DNA of 64,000 bases from Microvelia longipes (taxonomy: Eukaryota > Arthropoda > Insecta > Hemiptera > Veliidae), in NCBI GenBank assembly GCA_018340805.1, contig JACMZG010001913.1, positions 35,020,423-35,084,422 on the forward strand, written 5' to 3'. Under the pieces are notes generated by a model. That model was not told the origin of the DNA and did no database searches. It saw nothing but the letters and a program-made list of their open reading frames with translations. The position numbers and the translations under genes are program-made. Position 1 is the stretch's first letter, and every line of letters begins with the position of its first letter. Of the stretch, positions 46,700 through 59,679 are shown one piece after another.

Positions 46700-48765
46700 C
46701 TCTGGTAGAAAGACTGCAGAGATAGGAATCATCAGCGAATAAATCCTCTCCCATTTATAACTTAAGGAAACGATGATTTTAATACGTTATTGCGATTCAA
46801 TACATATGCAATAAAGATGCATGTTAATCCCGAACTATTATGCTAAGTCCCATCCTGTTTGGTGTAGAAACCATGCGTCCCATAAAAAGGTTTGAAGAGA
46901 CGACTTTTGTCAGTTTTACAAAGCCTTGTCAAAATACAAAAATAGAATCAAATAAAAATATTAATTATAGACAAGAAAGAAATAAAAGATAAAAAAAACT
47001 TCTAATGACAAAAAATATCCAGTCTAACACCACACCCTCCAACAATTTTATGCATAAAAAAGAAATTGCATTTAAAAGAAAGGCGTCTATCAAAATTACT
47101 GTTTTCACGGAGTAAATATCTCGCGGCGTCCTGTCGAATTATCACTGCAGCCAATAATCAAGTAAAAGTAAGAAAAATTAAAGTATCATCTGTCATAGTG
47201 AATTTCCAGTATTGCGTGTCAGATTGACTCATTTAGACTAATTCTGTATGTTTTACACCTTGTTCTTGAGGTGTAGCCAAATTATAGATTTGTTCCGTAC
47301 CTAGCGGCTTTTGAAGAAGGCAATTTTCTTAACTGTCGATTTATCTGTTGATGAAGTCTTTTTAAGTATCTATAGCCTGACACGCACTATGCTTGATTGA
47401 CTGATTCCTGGGTATAAATGGAATGTAAGCCTTTAAGAAAGATTTAAATCGAGTATTGTACCTTTAAAAAAACTTCAAATTTTAAGACGATTAGTGATAA
47501 CTAAATCCAAGGTGAATTATTGTCGTTTTCTTTTTTAGGCAATTTTAGATATAAATTATTTTAATCCTATTATTATAAGTAAATTATTAATGATAATAAT
47601 ATTATATTATAAAATAAATAAGAAATAAAATTTTGCCTTAAGTAAAATTATAAGTTTACGTATTAAGCCATTTCGGGCACTTTTTATGCTTTTTCAATGT
47701 TATTCCTTGGTAGTTGGGTGGTTTTGAGACTCTTTGCCAACTCTTGGACATTACTACTTCTCTATAACTCAAACATAACATCAAACTGTCCAGAAAATGC
47801 TTATACTTATAAATAAGTTAAAATATTAATACTTCAATATTTAATTCAACCATACCGGTTAAGTGCTCAAAATTCTTGTATTAAGTTCTCGGTTAAGTGC
47901 TTAAGCATCAAATTTCTTCGAATTCAATGCAATTTCAGAAATATTTAATATTATGTTATGATCTAATTAACTTTTGCGGAGGGTGTGCTTGTTTTCTAGA
48001 TTATTGAGTCAGTACAAACACTGGGGTGGATTAGTTCAGTGAGATTTTAGTGATGGAAAACACTATAATATGACCCGACGGGTTTAAGCATAAAAAACTA
48101 TGAACCTTGAGTTGTCCTAATTCTTCGAATCACTATTTCACTGTCTTCGGTGTTTGGAAGAGACTCAAAACGTCTGCTTTAAACATTTATAAAAGGAGCA
48201 CAGACCGTCTACATCATCCAAGATTTACCGTGTACAATCTCGTTTTAATTTCTATTAAAATAGCTAGTTCGTTGTCCAAAAATATTTAACCACAAGTGGT
48301 TTAGGGTTACCATTTAAGCCATAAGGAGGGGCTCTGAACTAGTGTTTCTAGCCAACTCAATATAACGATTTCCAAAATTAAGCTCTTTTGCAGTAATATG
48401 GACGCCAAAATACAAGCTTTGAGGCGGAAACTTTATCCTAACGCTTGAACAATACACGTAGGAACCAAGCATATAATCGATATGCCTTAGTTTTCCGCTG
48501 CAGAACGTTAAGTATCGAAAGCTGATTTTTAAAATGTTAAAGTAAAATAAAAAACAATTTTTACTTGAGAAATTTCGTAAAATTTAAAAATTTTTACGAA
48601 AGCTGAATTACTAGGTTTGAATAAAAAATATTTTTATAACCCTAAATAACAATAACCGCCGTGCCAAAAAGAGGTAAGCGAGATTCATGCACAGCTAACA
48701 AGATACAGCGGAAAAAAGAAAAGCAGATCATTTTAGAAAACGATCACAGAGAATTGTGGGTTTGC
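46700..48765. other. Gene-free stretch with one dispersed-repeat match
   Basis: The segment 47990-48095 (GTACAAACACTGGGGTGGAT) matches 16655-16760. No coding region was recognised. The plus frame at 48107-48289 shows no family signature. Confidence 0.5.
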
Positions 48766-48769
48766 AACC

Positions 48770-48880
48770 CCCAGCCCAATTCTCGCCAGGGACCAATTCT
48801 CGCTCCGGAGGAATTTGAACTTACAACCTTCTGATAATAGAACAAGAGCTCAACCGTACTCTTTTGACTGATATTAGAAT
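48770..48880 (-). mobile_element. tRNA-derived SINE head (decayed)
   Basis: The minus strand reads GGTTGAGCTC (48847-48856) resembling the 3' half of a D arm and box A region, then TATTATCAGAAGGTTGTAAG, then GTTCAAATTCC, a good box B. The spacing between the two is that of a tRNA. The acceptor stem does not pair, so it is not a tRNA gene. A SINE head or tRNA pseudogene is the best reading. Confidence 0.5.
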
Positions 48881-50869
48881 TCATCTTAACGTTTTAAATG
48901 TTTATTGATGCTTTTCAATAAATAGACCTATCTTGGTCCCCCCAGGGTATTGTAAAATATTTTAACACTTACTCTGAATACTCAAAAATTGAAATAAAAA
49001 ATAACATCTGAATAAGAGAAAAAAATAATACCTAACAAAAACTTTATTTCTTTACATAAAAATAAAGCATTATGAAAACAAAGGAATTTGTTAAAAAAGA
49101 CATAACTTTTATATGAAGATGAAGTATTGAATTAACTGTATTTGATGATTTCGTTATTTTTACTTTTGTATTTGTTTTATAAAAAATACATGACATTTCT
49201 TCCTTTGTTAAATTTAACATTTTTATTTCAATCGTAAATCTTTTATTCACCATTCTTCAACTACAGGACAGTAATCTTAGCCAAATTAGGAACTATTTCA
49301 GCAAATACACTCGGACTTAACTATATATCTCCCAGGTTCTCAAGTTTTATCTATGCAAAGTTGAAGTTTTGTAAACTTGATATTTTTCTGCTTGGTTTGT
49401 TGAGTAAGTGAAAGTAGGCTTGGTAAGCGCGAAGTTCGTCCACCTTGGCTATCTTTTGTGTAACTTAACTCCTGTTTCTGATATCCCTCGTGGACTTTAG
49501 ATCTTCTTGATATAAAGTCTCTGTATTATTATTCTAATCATTTTACTTTCTTTTGCTTGGGTTGAACTTTAAAAATCAAACTTTCGATGAACTTAGTTAA
49601 CTGTTAAAGTTGCCCATTAAATGGGACCATATCTTGAAGCCATCCTAACCTCCGTGCAGTATGAAATATATAGCAAATATAAACCATAGAAATGTCCAGG
49701 GAAAATTCAATTTATTTCTCGCTCATATCTCCTAAACATATACTTATATGTTATATGCATATCTTATATGCCTTATTACTTTTCCTTAAAATGTAGGTAG
49801 ATAAGAAATTCTCTGTCAGCAGGACTAAAAATCCGAAACCGTAATTTTAACTAAAATATCCATTTCAGGTGCTAGTGAAACCTCCTGAGAGGTATTTGCC
49901 AAGATTTCTGCCTATATATGGAAGTAGATAGGCCTAAGTTGTGGTAGTATGGAAGATGAGCCCCTACCTCTTGTTCCGCCCTGGTAAGCCTACTGTCCCA
50001 GACAGGCAGGACAATAGTGTCTCCAACGAAACTCACGCTCGCATAGCGGGAGGATACCACAATGGTCTACTTAAAGTCCTAGGGCATTCTGACACGTCCA
50101 TAGCTCTTTTTGCGCTATTTACATCTGTATTACCCCTAAGGGACTATAGCAAGCCTCACATGCCTTCAGAACGGGCCAGTGGGGCGAGGCGATGAAAATT
50201 CGCTGAATAGATGGCAAAATGCCAAGTAAAAAACAAATCAATATTGATATAGGTCTTTAACTAGAAATAGTTTACTCTAATATGCGAACACTGTAAACAG
50301 ATAGTTTTTATTTTTGATTTGCTTATACTGTAATTGTTTATTCTGTACTCATGTTTTGTTAAGTAAAACTTCATGTAAGATAGTTTTTTTGTATTTTATT
50401 ATAAATATATAATACGAAGGAACAACAATGTCGGAGCGAAACGTCCACATTGTTTAAAACTATTCAAACAACTCCAAATGAGATTAAATCCATTTAAACA
50501 ACTCCAAGCAAGTTCAAAAATATTTAAACACTGGAAATGGCGCCAAAATCTTTCCGCGCGCCAGGTACTCAAGCGATGTCATGGCGTCCCGAAAGAGCTG
50601 TTATCTACTTTAACTCTCTTTCAAATAACTGGCACATTACACTTCATAAATACCACAGAGTAATTAGGTATAACAAACATTATATGAAATATATTTGCAC
50701 AAATTATTTAATAAGATGAGGGCACTTGGTACAAAAATCGATCATAAGGCTGTGCTGACCAGAAGATTGTTTATGGACGATAACCTATTTCACTGTCAAT
50801 AAAATTTTGAAAATTCGTCAAAAATCGAATATTGACTAATTGAGTGTTGTGACTAACGCGGAAAAGTGT
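48881..50869. other. Gene-free stretch with a GC-richer island
   Basis: 49940-50190 is visibly richer in G and C than its surroundings and is open in one plus frame for 84 codons and one minus frame for 62. No family was recognised. It may be a fragment of foreign or transposon origin. Confidence 0.4.
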
Positions 50870-51645
50870 TGTGAATTTGTGAACAATTTGACATACAGCA
50901 CCCATGTATATGACTAACATATGTGCCAAGTTTTATTTCATCACTAGTATTAGTTCAGTTTTTGTCAGATGACTTGTGTAAGTTTTTAAAAAATTGGGAA
51001 ATAATCGAATTAAGTTGAAATTTAGTTCACCTTCTTACGTTAAGAGTATACCTTAACGTAAGAACACTAAATTTCGTATCAATACGATTAAGTATATCCA
51101 TGATTTTTGTTGGATCATAAAAGCTAAGTTGCCACAGTTACTGCTGATTAGTAAACTATTATTTAATAAATTTTGTATTTTTGTAAATGTTAATATTTTT
51201 TCTGATAAATGGCTATTCTATTCATAAAAGCTAAGCTGCATCGAGCAAGATCAATGCCTGGATGGGTGACCTCTGGCAATGAAACAGATGGATGTACTGC
51301 CTGTGTGAAGCGGTGTTGCTATATGTTGAATTGATCTGTGGAGTGCCATACTAATGAATAAAAACAAAACAGTTGTTGTCTCTACACACATTATTATATT
51401 TATACAACTGAGCCGGCTTTCAAACGTTAACGGTCATCATCAATGCCGGCTCAGTTATATAAATATAATAATTTGTGGAAAGACAACAACTGTTCTGTTT
51501 TTATTGATTAAGTGGTGTTGCAGTATAAACTTAACGACTTCTATATTCTAAGGTTGATCGAAGCGAGTTCGAAGTAGAAAGGATGATCATAGCGAATCCG
51601 ATGCGATGATGAAACAAAAAAATGGTACCCGATTTTTTTTAAATT
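50870..51645 (+). mobile_element. Dispersed repeat with 5S-like core, copy 5
   Basis: The core at 51233-51279 contains AAGCTGCATCGAGC and GCCTGGATGGGTGACC, the best box C match in the window. The upstream AATTAAGTTGAAATTTAGT segment and downstream GATCGAAGCGAG and AGCGAATCCGATGCGATG match copy 3, and it ends at TACCCGATTTTTTTTAAA. A separate palindrome is inserted at 51364-51500. Confidence 0.65.
51364..51500. mobile_element. Palindrome with hammerhead-like centre
   Basis: Arms 51364-51417 and 51445-51500 are inverted copies (AGTTGTTGTCT...GAGCCGGC against GCCGGCTC...AGACAACAACT). On the minus strand the centre reads TTGATGATGACC, then GAAA, then GCCGGCTC. This resembles a hammerhead core with its first C changed to T, and AGCCGGCT is a palindrome at the stem III position. 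The family is probably Penelope-related, which is an inference. Confidence 0.5.
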
Positions 51646-53773
51646 GAAATATAATTAATTATTCGTGTTCTTATGCCATTTGAGTTTTTACTCTTGGAAA
51701 AGTCTTTGTCATGTCTTCAAAGTTTAATACTTGAGCTTAAATTGCGATTTAAATTGTCTATTTTTTTAAATTAATGAAAGTTTTATTTCTATTAATTTAT
51801 TAACATTTTACACTTTGAGAACTAATTCCTGCAAAAATAACGATCTTAAGGAAAAAATATCCCTAGAACCTAAAAAGCCCAGAAAAAAATATACATCTCA
51901 ATTTTAACATTTTTCTATTTTCATACAAAAATCGGTGTAGCGTGTAACACCCAAACTTTACTAAACCGCCAAAAAATCCATTTATTTAGCAAAAAGAAAA
52001 TTAATTCATGTTTAATGGTTCGACATTTAAGAAGGAAGGGGGAGACTTTCAGTCCACCCAGTATATTAGCCTACCTACTTAATGAAACTGGGTATAACTA
52101 TCATTGATTTCTTATAAGGTTTTTTAAACATATACAATGTTTTTCGGACCACTTAAAGCGCATCACAGACCATTAGTAGATGAAGAACCACCAGTTGGAA
52201 TTCACTACTCTAAAGATTTATTAATTGTCCAACATTGCCTAATAAATTATGATAGGCAATCTGCAATACAAGAGTGTGTAGCGGGGTTAGCATAATCTGT
52301 AAATATCAGGTACTCTAAATATAGAGTTAAGAAAATTTTAGGAAGTCTTATGGTGTACATATAAGAAATGAAGAGGCTTTCAATCTCTATTCAAATGAGG
52401 AAAAGTAAAACTTTATTGATTATAAAGTTTATCAAAAAAGTATTTTTTTAAAAACAAAATTTATAATTAGTATTTAATTTTTAATCATATTTCGCATGAT
52501 TCCTCCCAAAACATTCATTTAATACACCCACAAAAGTCAACAACCATAAAATAGCCTCTTCAGTGTCCCCAACGATAAATAATTGTACAGTTAAAGAGAT
52601 CAACAAACGAAATAATATTAAATCTTTTAGTTTTTTTTAGAAATTATACAGTTGTTAATTGTTTAATTATACAGTTTTAAAATTGTTTGTTAATAATTAT
52701 CATAAATTTATTAAAAAATATCGTTTTACAAAAATATGTGAAATACTACGTATGAACAAGCTTAAAATGGTTTTAAGTTTTGCTAGATAGGTTAAAACCA
52801 AGGGTTACAACAGCTCTCCAGACATAAGTTATTAATAGTTATTATATTTTTTTATATTTATTTATTTTATTATTATTAATTATTTATACACATTTATTTC
52901 ATTTTTATTATCATACCTGCATTATTATTTCTGTTGTATTTTTTATTTATAATTATTATAACCCTTTATTTTAACTCTGAATCTATTTCATTTTATAACT
53001 GTCTTTATAATAATTATTATTAGCTTTTTTTAATTTGACTATTTTTACTATTCATTTATTATATATTCTTTATTTTACTATTTTTATAATTTTTTCATAT
53101 TTGATTGTTGCCTTTGATTTTTTTTTCATTCCTTTAAATATATTTGCTCATTGATACTTCTGAAAAAGCTTTAGCTGTTTTTTTATGTTTATATTTTATT
53201 ACTATTTTTAATAATTAATAATATTCTTTCTGTTTTTACATTATTATTGTAATTATTATTATTCTAATTTTTAATGGTTTAAGATTTTTTTTTAATTTTT
53301 TGAACCCTTTAGTTTATTAAAATAAATATTAATTGTTGCTGCTTTTATAAAAATCTTGTTACTATAAAAATAGTTTTATTCTTTCTGTTATTACTGTAAT
53401 GTCACTATATATTTAAGATATTTAAAATATTTTTGTCCTAATTTTGAAATTGGGGTTTGGCTGTTGTTTTTATAAAATTAAAAAATAATTTACTGTTATT
53501 AGCAATGCTTCTTCTATATTAGCTTCCACTCAATTTCAACGGTAATTGAAATTATGTCACATTATACCCATCACCAAAATCTAATTCAAACATCAGCTTT
53601 AGAGCAGATAAAAAAATATTTTGTATTCGTTTAATTCAGAGCTACTTCACTACTTTTAATTTAATATTTTCTACTATTTAAATGAAATAAGTATAAACCA
53701 AGGATACCTTAAGAAAATAAATATAAAGAAAAGGGAAAAAATAAAAATTAGTTTTGAATAAAGAATATATTTG
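51646..53773. other. Gene-free, extremely AT-rich stretch
   Basis: From about 52820 to 53480 the sequence is almost only A and T, with TTATTATT and TTTTTAT words. No coding signal, RNA gene or terminal repeat was seen. Its 3' edge meets the last exon of the minus-strand gene. Confidence 0.6.
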
Positions 53774-53927
53774 TCAAAAACGAATTCCCAATAAAGCGTG
53801 AAGAGTTTCTACAGAGGTTAATTCACCAGGTGAGAATGACTTAGCAACAAAAATTAATCTGCTTAATATTGAACTAGATAAACTATGTTCCATAACATTA
53901 GCATTGGTATAGCCCTCTGATAGCCTT
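53774..53927 (-). CDS. Unidentified four-exon gene, exon 4 (C-terminus)
   Basis: A 154-base exon following the acceptor TTATTTTCAG. Its first base completes the Arg codon split from exon 3. Fifty open codons follow, then TGA. The peptide runs RLSEGYTNANVMEHSLSSSI and ends ETLHALLGIRF, mostly predicted helix. The open frame continues upstream of the acceptor into intron, so the exon start is set by phase and the splice consensus. The exact phase agreement with exon 3, 2.9 kb away, is the main support. Confidence 0.7.
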
Positions 53928-54264
53928 CTGAAAATAAGCACAGAAAACAAGCTTAAAAAGCAACTGAAAAGAATAAGATGAATCAACCAAATAGAAAAAC
54001 TAGTATTTGCTACTGCTGACAACAAATAAAGTTAGTAAGCAATTAATATATAACTCTTAGAGGAATATATACTAATCAGTGATATAACTAAAATTATATT
54101 AATAAAATAATATACATATAATAGTACACAATTAGACTGCATAGCCTTAACACATACAAGTGCTACATACTTTATACAGCTAAGGAAGGAGGATGAAATA
54201 CACAGAGTGATACTATACAGAAGAGAGAGTAATACGGTGTATATTAGTGTAGTAGAGTGTATAG

Positions 54265-54829
54265 CAGGCCTGGGCAAACTACGGCCTGCGGGCCACATGC
54301 GGCCCGTGGAGCATTTTAATGTGGCCCACGGGCAAAATTAAAATGTTTGGAAACAAAAACTAGTAAGATAAGAAACAATTACATAAAGAGCGGCCCCCTT
54401 TTATATCAATTCTCATTGTTGGATTTGGCGAATTTTAATTATTTTAGTGAATTTTTATTTTCACAATAATAAGATAAAAAGCTATTTTGCCTTCTGTGCA
54501 TTGCCGAAAAGAAGTTGATAAAATACAATCCCTTTGATCTTTTATTTCATAGGAATACTTTTTAAAATTATTTTTACACCTGGTATTCTAGCAAAATTTG
54601 TCTTCAGTTATATTTCAAGATCTGACGAAGATACTCCGATTTGTTTTTTCCGTTTAGTGCTAAAGTTCCCCAATTCCTATTCTTTGAGAATAAATTTGAC
54701 TTTAGTTAAATACAAGCGTAACTGTAATTTGTTGCGGGTTTAGCATACTTTAAAATTTAAAGAATGCGGCCCGCGACAGGCTGTAAAAAGACTAAGCGGG
54801 CCTTTGCTAGAAAAGTTTGCCCAGGCCTG
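54265..54829. mobile_element. hAT-type MITE with 8-bp target duplication
   Basis: The ends CAGGCCTGGGCAAACT and AGTTTGCCCAGGCCTG are inverted repeats. Perfect 8-bp duplications GTGTATAG lie on both sides (54257-54264 and 54830-54837). Subterminal GGCCCG-rich words (GCGGCCCGTGG, GCGGCCCGCG) are typical of widespread hAT elements with this TIR. It is 565 bp and has no transposase. It lies in intron 3 of the minus-strand gene. Confidence 0.92.
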
Positions 54830-55045
54830 GTGTATAGTATAGTTATATATTATAGCTAAAGGGTTTATATTATAATTATATAGTGTATACTGGGTGGTAT
54901 ATTTCAAATACATCACCTTTGATTAACTCAGCTTTGTGTGAAGATATCGCGATGAAATTGGTATCTACCCCCACTAAGATGACTATTGAAAGTTCATATA
55001 CCCAATTATTTGTTTGGTAATTGACTGGCTTGTTTGGTAATCTGA

Positions 55046-55200
55046 TAACCAATTCAATTCAAAAACAGTCTTTATTTCCACAAGTAAAAATAACAAAACA
55101 AAAAAGTAGAGTAATTAAAAAGAGGTAATTTACATAATCTTAAGGAACCCACAAAGCCAAGTGGCCAGAGTGTGGGCACTCCAACTTAAGTACAAATTAT
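55046..55200 (-). mobile_element. LINE 3' tail remnant
   Basis: On the minus strand a noncoding tail ends GTGGAAATAAAGACTG followed by TTTTTGAATTGAATTGG. An AATAAA signal followed by a short TTGAA-type repeat is the usual 3' end of CR1/L2-like LINEs. The coding part is absent. Confidence 0.45.
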
Positions 55201-56844
55201 ATATATTTTTTTCAGGAAGTTCTCTACTTTTGGGTGAAATTATTTTAATTAAAGATAAAGTAAAATTAAAAAAAAAAAACAATAGAATTTAAACATTAAA
55301 AATATAAAAAGGTAAAAAATAATATTAAAATACTTATAATAAAGTAAAAAAGGAAAATATTGGCCAAATATTACAAACTTTACTAGAAAAAGAGCAATAG
55401 ATATGACTAAAAATATTGTAATTTCCATACAAAAGTCAATTATAAAAAAAATAAAGGATAAATTATAAAAGAAATAAAAAAGTTTATATGATAATATAAG
55501 TTAAAAAGAGGAACAATTAAAAATAGGAAATACTAGTTTACATGAACGTAGTTTATAGGAACATGAACCAAAATGTGTTTTTCTGCAGTATTTTTAAAAA
55601 GTTAAATCAGAGCACCTTTATATTAATTATTCCAATTATATTAATATTATACCAATATCATCAAATTCCAGTAATTTTTCCCCAGACATCGTTTTGCATA
55701 TGTAACCACTATAACCAATTTATAATAAAAAATAAGCTTACTGGTATACCAGAATTCATCACTTGTAATGCATAGTATGGGAAAAATATAGATTGGGAAT
55801 TCAGCAATAGTGGTATCAATTTGTCCAATATGTATTATGTCATATATCAATATATATCCAATATGTCATTATTTATCATATATATTTGTCTCATATGACA
55901 CGATTTATACGATTTTATAGCCTCACGTATATAATTTTATAGCGGTAGGATACATGTGGTATGTGTGATATGGGTAGGGAGGTAGTGTAGTGTGTATGGT
56001 AGTGTAAGATTCTATAGGTAGAAGGGTAGACTACCCCTAGACTGTGTAAGTTATATTTACCCTGTAACATATTAAGCTTTAACTGACGGAGAATAAACGT
56101 GGGTTCAGGTTCAACCTGTAGACATACTAGTATTGTACCTTAATACAAGACCCTACCTTATTCTGTTTTCACTCCATTCTTTCACCCATTCCCTTCCCCT
56201 CATCTTTAAATGCTTATTTCGACTATTTAAAATTAAATTAAATATTTTTTTCATCTCAATATTTATAATAATATTAATAATATTTATTACCATCAATAAA
56301 AATACAAATAAATAAATACCGAAGAATAAGATAATTTTTTGATTATATTTTGATTTTATGATTTAAAAAAAAATTATAGGGCAAAAATTAATTTTATTTT
56401 ATAATATACGAGTATAAATCACTTTACTTATTGATAAGAGCCTTCAGTAGGTGTTTTAGAAACACCTAGAGCGAGGGCTATTTTTTAAACATATTTAATA
56501 ATTTTATAAGCAAAAAGATTTTTTTTTTAAATGCAAGTACTCTATTTTACTTTTTAAAGGCACTGTAGAAAAACACTGTAATAATGGAAAAACACTGTAT
56601 AGTAATTATATTACCATACAGGCCAGACAAATTACCAAAACGATAATTTGGTATTTAGAGTCCCAATGGTTAACTTAGTGGGAGTAGATACCAACTTTAT
56701 TGCTGTAGCTCCGTACAGAAATAAACCACCCTGTATAACTTAATAGTGACTGTGAAAATTTCACATGAGGAACCAATTTATTGCTCAGGAAAATAACTAC
56801 TTAATTAACTCCCATGGTGCAAAAATTAACTATATAACACGTAC

Positions 56845-56938
56845 CTGTACTGTTCATCGTAAAGTTGCAATATTAGTTGTCCAGCTGTATCCAGAGTAAT
56901 TTGTCTTTCAAAGTAATCTACAAATCCAACATCAATCC
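56845..56938 (-). CDS. Unidentified four-exon gene, exon 3
   Basis: A 94-base exon between acceptor ACTGTTTAG and donor GTACGT. Only one of the three frames is open; the other two contain stops. It encodes IDVGFVDYFERQITLDTAGQ and then LILQLYDEQY, a mixed helical and acidic segment. The first two bases join the last base of exon 2 to make a Gly codon, and the last two join the first base of exon 4 to make Arg. Codon use and the clean splice sites argue for a real exon. Too short to appear as a gene on its own. Confidence 0.72.
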
Positions 56939-57001
56939 CTAAACAGTAAAAATTCCAAAAAAAAATAATAAAAAATGCAAGTCTTTGGTCTGTAGCGTAA
57001 A

Positions 57002-57030
57002 CCCCTCGAGCTGCAAAGCAGCTCGAGGGG
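57002..57030. repeat. Perfect GC-rich hairpin
   Basis: CCCCTCGAGCTGC and GCAGCTCGAGGGG pair exactly around AAA. It is a strong local stem in AT-rich surroundings, inside intron 2 of the minus-strand gene. Confidence 0.85.
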
Positions 57031-57888
57031 ACCTCCCTGTGACCACTATGGGGCCACTTTCTTGTTTTGTATCATTTGCTGTAGAATAAATGGTTAAAAG
57101 AAATTAGAAGAGAAAGTTGAGTAAAGGTGGAAAAAAATAACTAACAGACAGCATAGTAGAGATTACCACAGACATTCACAAACAGTTTTATAAAATGAAA
57201 ATTTTTCAAGCCCTACAGTTAATACTATATCTGCCCAGAAGCTATAGCTTTTGTGGCTATTAAAAATTATTTATTTTTTTAGGATTAGATTAAATTATTG
57301 ATTAGAAAGTAATTATTTTCATGTTAGTAGTAAATATTTATTATAAATTGTATGTAAGCATATTATAAGCAAATTTAATTTATTCTTTGAACAATAAAAT
57401 ATCTATAAGTTTCCCTTTGTGGACTTATAAAAATAATAAATAAAAACAGATTAAATACACAGATTTCCTTAATTATTTATAAAACAAATAACTGAGCTTT
57501 CAACTAAAATATTTTAAAAATCCTTTGATGTAACAGTTTTGTGATAAGCTATACTTAAAAAAACATTTTTTAAACATAGAGCAATAATATTAGCCAAAGT
57601 GCAATATGAAGTAGTTTGTAAATTGTGGTTTTCTTATTTTATATTATGTTAAACTCTAATGAAGACTAATTTTTTAGTGGAAACCTCAGTTATTTATTAT
57701 ATTGAGAATAAAGGACTTCTATATATCTATAGAAGGGATATCTATTTATGTCTTTTACATAAATATCTATTCGCTATATCTTTTTACATGTCAAAAACAG
57801 CTGTTTAAATAAAAGCAGCAGGTGTCCAACTTCGGAAAAAAAAATTCCTACATGTACTTGGATAACGTCACAGAACAACCATAGAATA

Positions 57889-58961
57889 ACACTAGACGTT
57901 ACAGCGAGCCATTTGGTTAACACTTCTAGTATGTACAATTACTGTATAGGTAAGTATTTGAGTATAGCTAGTGAGAGAGGTGGGGGAGTAATATTCTCGA
58001 GTCTCCAGCAACCAATAACCGCGAGGGGCTCGTCTCTATACGATATTATTTCATATCATAATAATATCAATATCACTGTCAATCAAACATCAAATTAGTG
58101 TTTTGAAAATGCTTAACAACCTACATTACTTTTTCCAAAATATTTTGATTTTGCTATTATTCATTAATTATGTATTTTTATAATTGCCGCAAAAAAGAAG
58201 ATTTTTTCGTTTAAAACATTTAAAAAAAGAAATAACACAATTCAAAAGTCTAACCAAGGAGAAAAAAATAAATTTGCGTTTAAACTTTCTTATGCAGATA
58301 ATAACTGAGAAATTCATACACAACAACAAAAATGAAGACACAACTACGTGAGCGTGATATTTCCTTTACTGAATCAAAGTAAAAAATAAAAAAAATATAA
58401 AAGTCATCAGACATCAAGTTGTCTCATCATTCATTGATTCAAAGTAAAATAATAGAGATAGAAGTCATCAGACATCAAGTTGTCTCTTCATTCATTGATT
58501 TAAAGTAAAATAGTAGAGACAGACGATAGAAGTCATTAGAAATCGAACCATAACGTAATATGAAGCAATGTATAATTTTAAATAAAATACAATCATATAC
58601 AGAGAGAAGAAAACAATTGATTTCAGTTCTATACAATTCAATTACTTTAAATTTATTAACTATATACATAAAGATACAAAAAATACATTAACACGCAAAA
58701 ATCGGAGAACTAGACAAACACGATGATCAATTGATTAATATCAATATATTAATCAATTAAGATGATAATTAAAAGACAAGTCACTTTGCGAGGTAGAATA
58801 AGGGAAGAACTGTAAAATGTGAAGGGGTAGAATAGAAAGACCTTGTAGTTGACGAGGTGGGGGGACTGCAATCTTATAACTATATTCCTGTCTTACTGCG
58901 AACTGAAACAACTAATATAATATAAGTGTTAACCAAATGGCTCGCTACAACGTCAAGTTAG
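57889..58961. mobile_element. TIR element of about 1.07 kb
   Basis: GCGAGCCATTTGGTTAACAC near the left end and GTGTTAACCAAATGGCTCGC near the right end are exact inverted repeats, extending imperfectly outward through ACGTTACA / ACAACGTCAAG. No transposase was recognised inside. The interior holds a tandem repeat at 58390-58545. The target duplication was not resolved. It lies in intron 2 of the minus-strand gene. Confidence 0.65.
58390..58545. repeat. Tandem repeat, about 70 bp, two full copies and a partial
   Basis: AAGTCATCAGACATCAAGTT followed by GTCTCATCATTCATTGATTC and AAAGTAAAATA recurs, with a third, shorter copy ending near 58545. Confidence 0.8.
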
Positions 58962-59679
58962 AATAACCCCCCAGTGAGCGTGGTCTTTTAAAAATGCTTT
59001 CACTTGGCCACTGAACTTCATTTCATTCATTAAGTTTCCCCAAAATGACGGATAAAATATAGCCTGAGGTTGGCTAAGACTTACATTTTTATTTTAGAAT
59101 GAAATTGAAAAGAGTAGCTAAATAATATTAAATAAATTACATTTTTCTCAAGGATAAAAAATAATGCATACTAGGAGCATTGCTCGAGCCAAATTTCAAT
59201 GGGAAAGATCGCTTTTGCACAAGAGTGCGAAAATGAGAAGTAATGTAATCAATTAATAAAATTTCATCAAGAATAATTCATAGACGGAAATTAACTAAGT
59301 AACAAAGTTATTTTATTTATCGTCTAATTAACCTACACAGCTCAAAAGAAGTGTATGTTAGTATAACATTTCATACACACTATTGATCATGTGTGAATAA
59401 ATATATCTATTTATAAGATAAGCGAAAATTTGATATCAGACTTTCTCATCTGCCCCTACGTTAATACATTTATTGTTGAATTATTACACATATTACATTA
59501 TTCACATACATTATTACTTATTATACTTTTACTCTCTTATTACATTATTACTTACTTATTATTACATTATTATTATAGATTAAATAGGTATAAGTTAAAT
59601 AAATAATAATACAAATCAGATTGGGTATGCAAGAAATAACAGTAAGAAGAGACACTGTTTAAAGTAAAAATAAATTGAT

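Larger units (their letters stand above)
53928..56844 (-). other. Intron 3 of the unidentified gene
   Basis: 2917 bp, bounded by donor GTACGT (minus strand, next to 56845) and acceptor TTTTCAG. Contains the hAT MITE and the LINE tail. The remainder is AT-rich and holds nothing recognised; the plus frame at 55542-55775 has no family signature. Confidence 0.6.

Noticed and set aside
48770..48880. True tRNA gene
   Set aside because: Box A-like and box B sequences are spaced correctly, but the acceptor stem does not pair and the D arm is incomplete.
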